Source: a virus. Taken from it: 64,000 nucleotides of DNA. Both the position numbers and the translations under genes were made by a program. Shown here one piece after another: positions 42,469 to 50,111 of the stretch. The DNA lies in the IMG/VR virus record IMGVR_UViG_3300027749_002876, positions 1 to 64,000 of that record; one strand, written 5' to 3'. The stretch's first letter is position 1. Each line of letters begins with the position of its first letter. The notes under the pieces were generated by a model that made no database searches, was not told where the DNA came from, and saw nothing but the letters and a program-made list of their open reading frames with translations.

Positions 42469-42926
42469 AAACAAGTTGGACAGTTGATTTACAAGAAGAC
42501 CCCTCTACCGGGGACACTATATTAGAATTCCCACCAGATATGTTAGAACAAACAGGTTGGGGTGAGGGTGATTCATTAATTTGGAAAGATAATGGAGATG
42601 GAAGTTTTATGTTAACTAAAAAAGAAACACAATGGGTTCTTGTAGAATGTGTCAGTACATTCCGTCAACGGTATATGGTTGAAGTGCCCGTGGGTACTGA
42701 TGACTACGGCAAAGACAAATCATTTTGGGCATTGGATACAGTAACAATGGAAGAAGCCAAAGAATTCAGTCAGGAGCACATTGGTGAACAGATTATCAGT
42801 CACCGTGTTGTTACATATGATGAGGCAATAGCCCTATCTGACAAAGACAATGCTTATGCTGTGTCTTGGGATAATGATATCAAAGTTAAAAACTTCTTTA
42901 CAACATTGGCTGATCAAGAAAAATGA
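42465..42926 (+). CDS. AbrB-like N-terminal domain protein, 153 aa
   Basis: Residues 1-50 (LEFPPDMLEQTGWGEGDSLIWKDNGDGSFMLTKK) look like a swapped-hairpin AbrB/SpoVT domain, used for DNA binding in antitoxins and regulators. The rest (about 55-150) is an acidic alpha/beta region with no known motif. It overlaps rnh by ATGA. Similar proteins occur in T4-like phages as far as I recall. Confidence 0.65.
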   Translation: MKTSWTVDLQEDPSTGDTILEFPPDMLEQTGWGEGDSLIWKDNGDGSFMLTKKETQWVLVECVSTFRQRYMVEVPVGTDDYGKDKSFWALDTVTMEEAKEFSQEHIGEQIISHRVVTYDEAIALSDKDNAYAVSWDNDIKVKNFFTTLADQEK

Positions 42927-43150
42927 CCTTTACTACGCCAGACAAAACTATTAAAACAATACGTCAGGACGACCCTGACTTTCATATTCATAATGGATTT
43001 GTCATGGCGCCACGTGCTGGATTTGAAATTAGCAATGATTGTCCAAGACAATATAAACTTATGATTATGGAAGCTACTAAGAATGGTTGGCTACAACCAG
43101 TTGCATATGTGAAAGAATCAGAATATGTTTGGGAAAAACTAGGAGATTAA
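42923..43150 (+). CDS. Small hypothetical protein, 75 aa
   Basis: ATGA overlap with the preceding gene. A small alpha/beta protein with FVMAPRAGFEISNDCP in the middle; not recognised. Confidence 0.65.
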   Translation: MTFTTPDKTIKTIRQDDPDFHIHNGFVMAPRAGFEISNDCPRQYKLMIMEATKNGWLQPVAYVKESEYVWEKLGD

Positions 43151-43151
43151 T

Positions 43152-43382
43152 ATGAACGACAAAGACATGAACAACATCTATTACATTCTAAACCGAACCC
43201 CTGAGCAATTAGAAACTTGGTGGAATAGTATGGATCAAGAGGATCAAGAATATGCTATGTGGATTATTAAAGCATATAGACAAGAACTTAACAGGATGCA
43301 AGTTATGTATGATGATTTAGTATCAGAAGGAAGTGATACATCATTGGCTAAAGACTATTTAAAAAAGTTTCAATTACAATGA
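43152..43382 (+). CDS. Small helical acidic protein, 76 aa
   Basis: Strongly helical, with Trp/Glu/Asp-rich stretch TWWNSMDQEDQEYAMWIIK. It overlaps the next gene by ATGA. The acidic surface might mimic DNA or bind a host factor, but this is speculative. Confidence 0.65.
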   Translation: MNDKDMNNIYYILNRTPEQLETWWNSMDQEDQEYAMWIIKAYRQELNRMQVMYDDLVSEGSDTSLAKDYLKKFQLQ

Positions 43383-43843
43383 AAAAGATTTACTATGAAA
43401 AAGTTGGTCGTAAATACGTTCCTGTAGCAGAATATGACAATGATTTTTTAGACAGTTTTACCAAAGGTACTCATCTTGTCATGAGTTATCCCGGTGGGAC
43501 TAGTCGCAGGTTTAATATTGATCCAGCACATGCTCCAATGATTGCAGCCGGGCGCGTAGCTGAAGATGCCATCTGTCGTGCTATCAGTAAAGCAAGTGAA
43601 CTACGCCCTCAGCAGACTCCTATTACACTAGGACAAAAGAAAGCATGGGAAAAGTTAGCTAAAGAATTTGGATCTGAGCTTGCTACACTATCTGGTTTAT
43701 GCATCCGTGATTGTGCTGAAGCAGGCGTAAAGGCTATGATGCTAGAAGCCGACAAATTAATGTCAAACCCATCAGTAAAGAAAGCATATGAGCACTTCCA
43801 ATTGGTTTGTGAATTAACCAAGGAACACAATGAATCTAGCTGA
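43379..43843 (+). CDS. Hypothetical protein, 154 aa
   Basis: N-terminal beta part (KKIYYEKVGRKYVPVAEYD) then a helical body with KAWEKLAKEFGSELATLSG. Many small phage proteins share this kind of start. It overlaps the next gene by 14 bases. The role is unknown. Confidence 0.65.
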   Translation: MKKIYYEKVGRKYVPVAEYDNDFLDSFTKGTHLVMSYPGGTSRRFNIDPAHAPMIAAGRVAEDAICRAISKASELRPQQTPITLGQKKAWEKLAKEFGSELATLSGLCIRDCAEAGVKAMMLEADKLMSNPSVKKAYEHFQLVCELTKEHNESS

Positions 43844-44096
43844 TTACTTTGAAAAAAATCGTTACAAACCTGTCTATGAGTTTATGGCACGTGTAACCGG
43901 TATGCATGGAAAGATTCGTTGGATAGGAAGTGTCGGCAACGATACTGTTATCAGCGACCAAGTAGGACCTATGTTACACATACACCTTGACTTACCATTA
44001 AAGATTGATAGTAAATATACATATCATCTCTTTGTGAAACACAAAGGTGTAAAAAGATTGACAAATTTTAATGACGAAAAAGTTTCCAAACGATAA
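43830..44096 (+). CDS. Small beta-rich protein, 88 aa
   Basis: Predicted beta strands alternate throughout (FMARVTGMHGKIRWIGSVGNDTVI). It overlaps the radical SAM gene by 26 bases, so it may be coupled to it. No family is recognised. Confidence 0.6.
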   Translation: MNLADYFEKNRYKPVYEFMARVTGMHGKIRWIGSVGNDTVISDQVGPMLHIHLDLPLKIDSKYTYHLFVKHKGVKRLTNFNDEKVSKR

Positions 44097-45333
44097 TGTA
44101 ACTTGTATATCACCTTGGTATGAATTACGCATTGATGCTAATGGAGCATTAAGATGTTGTCATTCAATTAGACAAGCACAAGCTGAACAAACTAGTCTAA
44201 GTTTCTTGGATTGGTTCAACCACGTCAATAGTACCAGAACTAATATTATTAATGGTGATGAAAGTATTGGTTGTAGTGCCTGTTATTATAATGAAAAGAA
44301 TAATTTAATCAGTCATAGAATGCAACGCAACATGCAGGCTGCAATATATCACGGCGAATACTTTAATGAAAGTTTAGAACAAAGCCCTGCATATAAACGA
44401 ATGAATAGCAATCAAAAGATATATCCAGCATTCATGCATATTACATTAAGTAATCTTTGTAATTTAAAATGTAGAATGTGTTTCCCTCAATATAGTTCTC
44501 AGTTAACAGATGCATATAAGAAAATAAATTGGTTGAATAAAGACGAACCTACATTAGTTGATTGGACTACTAACGATAATAAATGGAATGAGTTTTTAGA
44601 ATTAGTACAACATAATAATCAATTAATGTCATTGCATTTCATGGGCGGGGAACCACTATACCATAAAAGATTTTACGAGTTTATCGACTACTGTATTGAG
44701 AATAACAAAACAGATTTTCACTTGACATTTGTTACCAACGGTACAATATACAAAGAAGAACTATTTGACAAGTTAAAACATTTCAAATCTGTTCAAATAG
44801 AGATTAGCATAGAGAACCTAAACATTACAAATGATTATATCCGTATAGGTTCTGATTTTAGAACAGTACAAAAAAACATATTGAAGTTTATCGATAAACA
44901 AATGCATGTTGTATTACGTACAGTTCCGCAAGCACTAAGTATTAGTAATTACGATACAATATTAGACTTTGCACTGGAACATAATCTAGGACTTGATAGT
45001 AATGTACTTGACAATCCTCAACATTTAAAGTGTTTTGTCCTCCCAAAACAACTAAAAAATGAGATAGCAGATAAAATTAGGTCTAAATATATACATATAT
45101 TATCATCAAATAACAATTTAAATGAGATTGCGTTATTTAGGTCAGCATTGGGAATAAAGAAACATATTGAATCATTACTTGTTAGGTTGGAAGAAGTTGA
45201 ACCGAGTGATATTGAACAATTAAGACAGAAATTTATAAAACACAATATAGAGTTGGATACTGTGAGCGAATTAAAATTTGCTAACATATACCCAGAACTA
45301 TTGAATTTTTATGCAAAATATAGTACTATTTAA
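44071..45333 (+). CDS. Radical SAM protein, twitch/SPASM-like type (second copy)
   Basis: CNLKCRMC (Cys130, 134, 137) binds the SAM cluster; FMGGEPLYH and a FVTNGT motif follow. As in the protein at 8804, an N-terminal Cys set (CISPW, RCCHS, GCSACYYNE) precedes the core, suggesting an auxiliary cluster in a permuted position. Both may modify peptides or proteins. The substrate is unknown. The 420-residue length matches the paralogue (400). Confidence 0.85.
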   Translation: MTKKFPNDNVTCISPWYELRIDANGALRCCHSIRQAQAEQTSLSFLDWFNHVNSTRTNIINGDESIGCSACYYNEKNNLISHRMQRNMQAAIYHGEYFNESLEQSPAYKRMNSNQKIYPAFMHITLSNLCNLKCRMCFPQYSSQLTDAYKKINWLNKDEPTLVDWTTNDNKWNEFLELVQHNNQLMSLHFMGGEPLYHKRFYEFIDYCIENNKTDFHLTFVTNGTIYKEELFDKLKHFKSVQIEISIENLNITNDYIRIGSDFRTVQKNILKFIDKQMHVVLRTVPQALSISNYDTILDFALEHNLGLDSNVLDNPQHLKCFVLPKQLKNEIADKIRSKYIHILSSNNNLNEIALFRSALGIKKHIESLLVRLEEVEPSDIEQLRQKFIKHNIELDTVSELKFANIYPELLNFYAKYSTI

Positions 45334-45607
45334 CGTAACGCATGATAAACCTATCACTATAAAACATAATGGTGTTATAGTTGATAGTAATGAGTTAGAA
45401 TGTGTATATGGTACAAACGAATTAACCATAGAGGGTATTGACTATGTAGTAAATGACTTGTCAATGTTTAATATGGGTAATGGTGAGATAGTTAAACACG
45501 CAACAAATGAAAAAGGCGTATGGACATTGAAATATGAATATCCCGTGTTCAGTTGGTTGCATAAGATATTACAACATGGATGGTTATTAAAGGAAGATAA
45601 TGGATAA
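45311..45607 (+). CDS. Small hypothetical protein, 98 aa
   Basis: It overlaps the radical SAM gene by 23 bases. Mostly beta strands (TIKHNGVIVDSNELECVYG), ending in an amphipathic WLHKILQHGWLLKE. It could be a partner or substrate of the radical SAM enzyme, given the coupling. Confidence 0.6.
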   Translation: MQNIVLFNVTHDKPITIKHNGVIVDSNELECVYGTNELTIEGIDYVVNDLSMFNMGNGEIVKHATNEKGVWTLKYEYPVFSWLHKILQHGWLLKEDNG

Positions 45608-46064
45608 ATCGCTAATTGCAAAACCTGTAGTTAAAAATCAATTTTGGATTGTAACTAATGGAGAAGAAAAAGTAGGTAATGTCCTTGCTGATGGCTCGGG
45701 CTTTGAACTCAAATTAAATGGTAATAAAACTCATTATAAGAATACGAAGGCTATTGAGCGTATTACTAATATTCGTTTTGAGAATGTAACTAAACTCAAG
45801 ACAGTCGAGAAAGACTTACCCTTTAGTGAATATCCTACTACTCCTAAGGTATTCAATAGTATACTAGATGTAAGACGTAAACTACACTTGTTTACAAAAA
45901 CAATAAAAAGTAAGTGTTATTATGCCGCAGGATGGTATGCAGTTACGCAAGGTAGTGAGAGTAAAGCAATTTTCTGCCCTAAATATATCTTTATCCAAAG
46001 ATATGAGTACACGGGTCCATATAAAACTAAAGATGAGGCAGAAAATGTGCTAAATAGCATATGA
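45600..46064 (+). CDS. Hypothetical protein, 154 aa
   Basis: Start and stop overlap with both neighbours. Basic alpha/beta protein with several Lys and aromatic residues (QFWIVTNGEEKVGNVLADGSG; CYYAAGWYAVTQG). I recall similar conserved proteins in T4-like phages without an assigned role. Confidence 0.65.
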   Translation: MDKSLIAKPVVKNQFWIVTNGEEKVGNVLADGSGFELKLNGNKTHYKNTKAIERITNIRFENVTKLKTVEKDLPFSEYPTTPKVFNSILDVRRKLHLFTKTIKSKCYYAAGWYAVTQGSESKAIFCPKYIFIQRYEYTGPYKTKDEAENVLNSI

Positions 46065-46270
46065 TTATAATAAATCGATTTATTGACAGAGTTTCAGCCA
46101 GTGAAGGGAAAACGGGAACAACCGTAATACTTCCCATGGAAGAAGCAAGAATGTTACGTGATGAAATCGCTAAACTACTGTCAGACAATTACGATTTATT
46201 AAACAAGAAAAAGGAATCCATTGACAATGCAGTTATACAAGTTGAAGTCAATGGTGGTAAATGGTCATGA
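46061..46270 (+). CDS. Small helical protein, 69 aa
   Basis: Helical with a coiled-coil-like stretch (EEARMLRDEIAKLLSDNYDLL). ATGA overlap upstream. Not recognised. Confidence 0.6.
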   Translation: MIIINRFIDRVSASEGKTGTTVILPMEEARMLRDEIAKLLSDNYDLLNKKKESIDNAVIQVEVNGGKWS

Positions 46271-46560
46271 GTAGAACACAACCTAAATTATTATTAGAGA
46301 TTGTAGATAAAGTTACATATAAATGCGACCAAATCGTAGAGGCCGCAGGCATATGGGCAGTATTTTATGATAATCAACCAATCAATCTAAAATCACAGCA
46401 CTATCAGGATCCTGACGCTACGCCTAAATATAAAAAGACTAGCTTCAGTAATCCTGGACATGCTAGAAATCTTTGTCGTAAACTCAACGCACAATTCAAA
46501 ACAGATAAATTTACAGTTGTCTTTATGAATCAAGGCACTTGCGTTTATCCAGATGAGTGA
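46267..46560 (+). CDS. Small hypothetical protein, 97 aa
   Basis: The ATG at 46267 gives the ATGA overlap usual in this region; an ATG six bases earlier is possible. A compact alpha/beta protein with IWAVFYDNQPINLK and SNPGHARNLCRKLNAQF. It is unassigned. Confidence 0.6.
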   Translation: MSRTQPKLLLEIVDKVTYKCDQIVEAAGIWAVFYDNQPINLKSQHYQDPDATPKYKKTSFSNPGHARNLCRKLNAQFKTDKFTVVFMNQGTCVYPDE

Positions 46561-46960
46561 CAGAAAATCACTAAAGCAAATAATAACTGAAGCAGTAGCA
46601 AACGAACTGCCCGATGAGTTGCGTGAGGAACGTGATTCACCTGTAGATGGATTACTATTTAAATGGTGGCAGACAGGTAGACAGGATGGATTACGATTAA
46701 CCGACTACGGTGATCTAGCATTCAGAATGGCTGAGATTGAATTCTATCAATACGACCTTGCTTCACGATCGGCCGATACATATCATGCATGGGTAATAGA
46801 ACTCAACAAAAAAATCAAATGCCCCTATTACATGGGGGTAAATAAAGATGGAAAGAAAAGTAAACCATTCATTAGATTCTATGATAGCAAGATTGCCATG
46901 ATGGTTAGTCTATATGGAAACGTGAATGAATACTTAGATTCAATAAAGGTAAGAAAATGA
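46553..46960 (+). CDS. Hypothetical protein, 135 aa
   Basis: Helical, with Trp/Tyr-rich segments (LLFKWWQTGRQDGLRLTDYGD; LNKKIKCPYYMGVN). The middle resembles T4-like phage proteins that bind other phage factors, but I cannot name it. ATGA overlap with the next gene. Confidence 0.6.
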   Translation: MSDRKSLKQIITEAVANELPDELREERDSPVDGLLFKWWQTGRQDGLRLTDYGDLAFRMAEIEFYQYDLASRSADTYHAWVIELNKKIKCPYYMGVNKDGKKSKPFIRFYDSKIAMMVSLYGNVNEYLDSIKVRK

Positions 46961-47121
46961 CAGAGAAGAAAAGTTCTAATCCATTTATCAACATGGCTAA
47001 TGAGGCTAAGAAGAATAGTCCTAGATTGCCAGACGCAAAAGCCGCAAAACAAAAAGTCCCTAAACCAAACAAAGGTTTTGGTGGCTCATCAGTAATTCGT
47101 AGAACTGGTCGTGGTGGTTAA
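46957..47121 (+). CDS. Small basic protein, 54 aa
   Basis: MTEKKSSNPFINMANEAKK opens a 54-residue frame overlapping the previous stop (ATGA). It is Lys/Gly-rich and ends RRTGRGG. Its basic, disordered nature suggests nucleic-acid binding. Its stop meets the stop of the minus-strand gene at 47118. Confidence 0.65.
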   Translation: MTEKKSSNPFINMANEAKKNSPRLPDAKAAKQKVPKPNKGFGGSSVIRRTGRGG

Positions 47122-47612
47122 TAGCCCCAAAGACCTTCGTTACGCATACGTCGGATAGTATATAGGTATGTACTACATATAGCATAAGCTTTGACTTTTA
47201 CCATAGTTAATAGACTACGATCATTTATCTCCGGTAAAAACATAACACTATTTGTGTTGATAGGTACAGTACCCGGAGTAATCAATTTACCATTGCTAGC
47301 AGTAGCATACGGCGGGGGCGGCGTAGATGCATCAAAATGAAAATAGTTTGGATATAATTTAGAAGGTTGTGTCGCAATCCAAGTTTGCATATCAGTGTTT
47401 TTAGCATTGATCCAAAATCTATTACCTTGTATGTACTTTTCAGTTACTTCAATTATAGGTTGATTGTTGCCCACATATAATTTATTATCTATTCTCCAAA
47501 CATCAATTAAACAGGAAAAACCCTTTTGTTGGGCTTTGCTTATTTGCGGCGGAGTGTTGGCATCCTCATAGTTTGAACCATCATAGATTCCTTGATAAGA
47601 TATATAGAACAT
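47118..47612 (-). CDS. Glycerophosphodiester-phosphodiesterase-like protein, degraded site, 164 aa
   Basis: CLIDVWRIDNKLYVGNNQPIIEV followed by NRFWINAKN follows the pattern of a family that reads IDVW...GHDxP...LWIHCKN in phosphodiesterase-like TIM barrels. Here the His of GHD is replaced (GNN), so activity is doubtful. It is a lone minus-strand gene with a CATAAATA late-type promoter right before its ATG. Confidence 0.55.
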   Translation of the reverse strand: MFYISYQGIYDGSNYEDANTPPQISKAQQKGFSCLIDVWRIDNKLYVGNNQPIIEVTEKYIQGNRFWINAKNTDMQTWIATQPSKLYPNYFHFDASTPPPPYATASNGKLITPGTVPINTNSVMFLPEINDRSLLTMVKVKAYAICSTYLYTIRRMRNEGLWGY

Positions 47613-47616
47613 ACTA

Positions 47617-47624
47617 TATTTATG
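47617..47624 (-). promoter_or_regulatory. T4-like late promoter CATAAATA on the minus strand, near-leaderless
   Basis: Read on the minus strand, CATAAATA ends four bases before the ATG of the gene at 47612. It is preceded by TTGA, forming TTGACATAAATA. The geometry matches the plus-strand sites at 6753 and 50099. Confidence 0.5.
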
Positions 47625-47702
47625 TCAACGGAATTAATAGCTGCCGCGTTATATATATGTAGACGCTAAAATCTACTTCATTAACCATAAAGGAAACTTA
47701 AA

Positions 47703-47966
47703 ATGAAATCAGTTGCAACACTTATCGCTACTTTGGTAGCAACAGCATCTTTCGCCGCAGAACCAGCTAAGGCTCCATCGGCACCGGCAGCTCCTGTAGC
47801 AGCCGCACCAGCCCCGGCAGCTCCTGCTAAAGCAGAAGCTCCCAAGACTGAAATGAAGTTGGCTAAGAAGAAAGAAGACAAGGCAGCTCCAAAAGCTGAC
47901 GCACTTAAAGCAGATACTAAAAGTCAAGCTAAGCCTGCCGAAAAAGCCGAAGCTACTAAGAAGTAA
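47703..47966 (+). CDS. Exported Ala/Pro/Lys-rich protein, 87 aa
   Basis: MKSVATLIATLVATASFA is a textbook Sec signal with cleavage after SFA. The mature part is low-complexity Ala, Pro and Lys (PSAPAAPVAAAPAP; KKKEDKAAPKADALK), so it is probably an extended periplasmic polypeptide. It has an AAAGGAA ribosome binding site. It may bind cell wall or block superinfection, but there is no direct evidence. Confidence 0.7.
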   Translation: MKSVATLIATLVATASFAAEPAKAPSAPAAPVAAAPAPAAPAKAEAPKTEMKLAKKKEDKAAPKADALKADTKSQAKPAEKAEATKK

Positions 47967-47970
47967 TACA

Positions 47971-48195
47971 ATAAGACTTACATTAATCAGATTTCACGGA
48001 ATCAATCCAATTGATGTTCTGATTGATGATGAGGACATATTAGTAAATTCTAGACGCATTGTTGGGAAGGTTGATAACCCTCCCGATGATGTTGAAGAGG
48101 AACTAAGTGATTATATAGAGTCTAGACTCAACCTTGCTAGGAATTTAGCAATGATGAAGTACAGACATAAATATCAGGATGAAGCTGTATTTTAA
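47971..48195 (+). CDS. Probable small protein with non-canonical start (ATA), 74 aa
   Basis: A clean open frame encodes a plausible protein (IRLTLIRFHGINPIDVLIDD near the start, then VDNPPDDVEEELSDYIESRL and a helical basic end). No ATG, GTG or TTG lies near its beginning; ATA at 47971, five bases after the preceding stop, is the best start, with AAGAAG as a poor ribosome binding site. It overlaps the next gene by 17 bases. It may be a start-codon mutant or use ATA by translational coupling. Confidence 0.5.
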   Translation: MRLTLIRFHGINPIDVLIDDEDILVNSRRIVGKVDNPPDDVEEELSDYIESRLNLARNLAMMKYRHKYQDEAVF

Positions 48196-48934
48196 ATTTA
48201 ATATTCTACCTGAATTCATAATACATTCACGTGTGAATTCTGTAATAGAAGGTTATGGTTTGGATACGGTTTCTGACTGTCTAGACAAAACTCACTTTAA
48301 AAATTACCCATATAAAGTTGAACACAAATTCAATGACAGGGGATTTAGGGACGATGTTTGGCCTGTATCTAACTTAGATGAATGTATATGGTGTGTGGGA
48401 GATAGTTTCACAGTAGGCATAGGATCTCCTAGAGAACATACATGGACTTATCTATTACAAGAAAAAACAAAAATAAGAACAATTAATATTAGTATGGATG
48501 GTGCTAGCAACACATGGATTGCTCGAAAAGCATCAAGCGTTATTGAGTCTATCGTACCAAAAAATTTAATTATCCAATGGTCTTATATACATCGTAGAGA
48601 ACTTTTTGATACTCGATTGTCAGATGAAAACCGAAGACTGTGGTATGATGAAGATTTATTTGACGGTGAAGACAACATTAATTTAACCCTAGATAATATA
48701 GCCCAAGTTGATACTCTTGCAAAAACTCGAGGAGTCAATGTTATTCATACATTTGTACCAGATTGTGTTCCTAAGTGGGATAGAGAATTATTTTATGACA
48801 AAGTGAGACAATTTAAGATAGGTATCGTTGATTATGATGTGTTAGATAAAGCAAGAGACGGGCATCATTACGATATAAAAACGGCAGACTTGTTGACCGA
48901 TAACATTGTCAACTCGGGTCTATTAAATATATAA
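48179..48934 (+). CDS. SGNH/GDSL-type hydrolase
   Basis: WCVGDSFTVGIG is the block I motif with the nucleophilic Ser of the SGNH superfamily; NISMDGASN supplies the Gly/Asn blocks and DGHHYDI the C-terminal Asp-x-x-His. Such enzymes are esterases or acetylhydrolases, often acting on carbohydrates; in phages they trim host glycans. It overlaps the upstream non-canonical ORF. The substrate is unknown. Confidence 0.8.
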   Translation: MKLYFKFNILPEFIIHSRVNSVIEGYGLDTVSDCLDKTHFKNYPYKVEHKFNDRGFRDDVWPVSNLDECIWCVGDSFTVGIGSPREHTWTYLLQEKTKIRTINISMDGASNTWIARKASSVIESIVPKNLIIQWSYIHRRELFDTRLSDENRRLWYDEDLFDGEDNINLTLDNIAQVDTLAKTRGVNVIHTFVPDCVPKWDRELFYDKVRQFKIGIVDYDVLDKARDGHHYDIKTADLLTDNIVNSGLLNI

Positions 48935-48955
48935 TTATATTGCAGGCTACAAGCA

Positions 48956-48963
48956 TATAAATA
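48956..48963 (+). promoter_or_regulatory. T4-like late promoter TATAAATA (perfect core)
   Basis: Exact TATAAATA followed by GTAG. It drives the gene at 49027, which has a 58-base leader and an AGGAG ribosome binding site. Confidence 0.72.
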
Positions 48964-49026
48964 GTAGTGAAGTTACGAGTTCTTCATAAAAACTCAACAC
49001 TTAAACACACACATAGGAGATATAAA

Positions 49027-49296
49027 ATGTTTAACACAGCAACTTACGCCTTTATTGACGGCGTTTCAGATTTTAAAAAGAAAATCGTAGAACAAACAGT
49101 TCAACACGATGGCATTAAAACAGCATTAAACGGTTTTGTTGATGCACAATCAAAATATACTAAACAAGCCGCAGATGCAGGAATGCAATCTATGATGAGC
49201 TTGGGTATGATTTTCATGAGCAAAGAATATTATACTGGTTTAGCAGATCAATTCAAGACCCTAACACCATCATTCAACGCTACTAAGGCTAAGTAA
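49027..49296 (+). CDS. Phasin-like helical protein, 89 aa
   Basis: The ATG at 49027 follows ATAGGAG; upstream start codons lie near the promoter and are rejected. The protein is one long amphipathic helix set with Gln/Lys/Ala pattern (KIVEQTVQHDGIKTALNGFVDAQSKYTKQAADAG) reminiscent of phasins. It has a strong late promoter, so it is likely abundant, possibly a structural or assembly protein. Confidence 0.6.
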   Translation: MFNTATYAFIDGVSDFKKKIVEQTVQHDGIKTALNGFVDAQSKYTKQAADAGMQSMMSLGMIFMSKEYYTGLADQFKTLTPSFNATKAK

Positions 49297-49297
49297 T

Positions 49298-49486
49298 ATG
49301 ATTAGTCTTTTATTAACAGTAGGTGTAATAGCCGGAATAGGCGTTGTATGTCCTTTGGTTATAAAAACAGATACATATGGATCTAGATTAGAGGAATATA
49401 TTATCAGTAAGAATCCCAAGGATACTTCTGATGTAGAACGTCTAACCAGAGAATATGATTTATCAGCAAACAAGAGGTTCCTATGA
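49298..49486 (+). CDS. Small N-terminal membrane-anchored protein, 62 aa
   Basis: A hydrophobic N-terminus (MISLLLTVGVIAGIGVVCPLVI) forms a signal anchor; the rest is charged. It overlaps the next tiny gene by ATGA. It may be a lysis or envelope accessory; not recognised. Confidence 0.6.
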   Translation: MISLLLTVGVIAGIGVVCPLVIKTDTYGSRLEEYIISKNPKDTSDVERLTREYDLSANKRFL

Positions 49487-49566
49487 ACAAGATAAAACAA
49501 TTTTTTACAAGTATACTTGAAGCCATCCAGTCTATCAAAGATTACAAAGCGGGTAGAATGAAATGA
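49483..49566 (+). CDS. Tiny peptide, 27 aa
   Basis: MNKIKQFFTSILEAIQSIKD begins an amphipathic helical peptide with ATGA overlaps on both sides. The chain of overlapping tiny genes supports it. Confidence 0.45.
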   Translation: MNKIKQFFTSILEAIQSIKDYKAGRMK

Positions 49567-49661
49567 GATTCATTGATGACCTAATCATGCTACTCAAATG
49601 GGCTAAGGACGGTTGGGAAGTACATCCAATCATTACTGATGAATTCAAAGGTTGGATATGA
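49563..49661 (+). CDS. Tiny peptide, 32 aa
   Basis: MRFIDDLIMLLKWAKDGWEV begins an aromatic-rich peptide between ATGA overlaps. Functional evidence is absent beyond the tight coupling. Confidence 0.45.
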   Translation: MRFIDDLIMLLKWAKDGWEVHPIITDEFKGWI

Positions 49662-49759
49662 ATCAATGGCAACCAATGACTGACGAAGATTGGGAATGGG
49701 TTAATCATGGCACATTACCAAAACCTGTTGACATTCCAGTCAAAACACAATACAATTAA
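49658..49759 (+). CDS. Tiny peptide, 33 aa
   Basis: MNQWQPMTDEDWEWVNHGTL begins a Trp- and Asp-rich peptide, coupled upstream by ATGA. It resembles short DUF-like phage peptides, with no known role. Confidence 0.45.
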   Translation: MNQWQPMTDEDWEWVNHGTLPKPVDIPVKTQYN

Positions 49760-49787
49760 CACACATACACTTTTTTAAGGAAATAAA

Positions 49788-50057
49788 ATGACAGATTACA
49801 TACCAAAACTGCCAGAAGTTAAATTCAATAAAAATGGCTACGAAATTCGTACCGATATTTTATCAATGGCTAAGGACCTAGTAGGGCAAGAATATCATGC
49901 TAAGTATATGGGCTGGGAAGTCAGTGCTGAACGTGATGAGAAGACCGGACAAATTGTTAACAAAGTAAACATGCCAGAATTTCCAGGACTAGATAAGATC
50001 CTTGAAACCGCTGAAAAGATGTATGGCTTTGTAAATCAAGGTACAAGTAAGAAGTAA
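49788..50057 (+). CDS. Conserved small phage protein, 89 aa
   Basis: AAGGAAAT precedes the ATG. The pattern PKLPEVKFNKNGYEIRTDILSMAKDLVGQEY then KVNMPEFPGLDKILETAEKMYGFVNQ is one I associate with conserved small proteins of T4-like cyanophages. The gene is followed by a hairpin terminator, so it is the end of a transcription unit. Confidence 0.65.
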   Translation: MTDYIPKLPEVKFNKNGYEIRTDILSMAKDLVGQEYHAKYMGWEVSAERDEKTGQIVNKVNMPEFPGLDKILETAEKMYGFVNQGTSKK

Positions 50058-50070
50058 TTCTTTATGTGAG

Positions 50071-50093
50071 GGCTCTTTTTAGAGCCTTCCTTT
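50071..50093 (+). terminator. Probable intrinsic terminator
   Basis: GGCTCT / AGAGCC with a TTTT loop, followed by TTCCTTT. The T-rich tail is imperfect, so strength is moderate. Confidence 0.6.
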
Positions 50094-50098
50094 ACGGA

Positions 50099-50106
50099 TA
50101 TAAATA
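50099..50106 (+). promoter_or_regulatory. T4-like late promoter TATAAATA, leaderless geometry
   Basis: Exact TATAAATA ends five bases before the ATG at 50112. With +1 about six bases after the core, the transcript would begin at the A of the ATG. Confidence 0.72.
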
Positions 50107-50111
50107 TCTAC

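Noticed and set aside
47681-47881. Minus-strand open frame (66 aa, Ala/Gly-rich)
   Set aside because: It is the reverse-frame shadow of the Ala/Pro/Lys repeat region of the exported protein at 47703, with no ribosome binding site.
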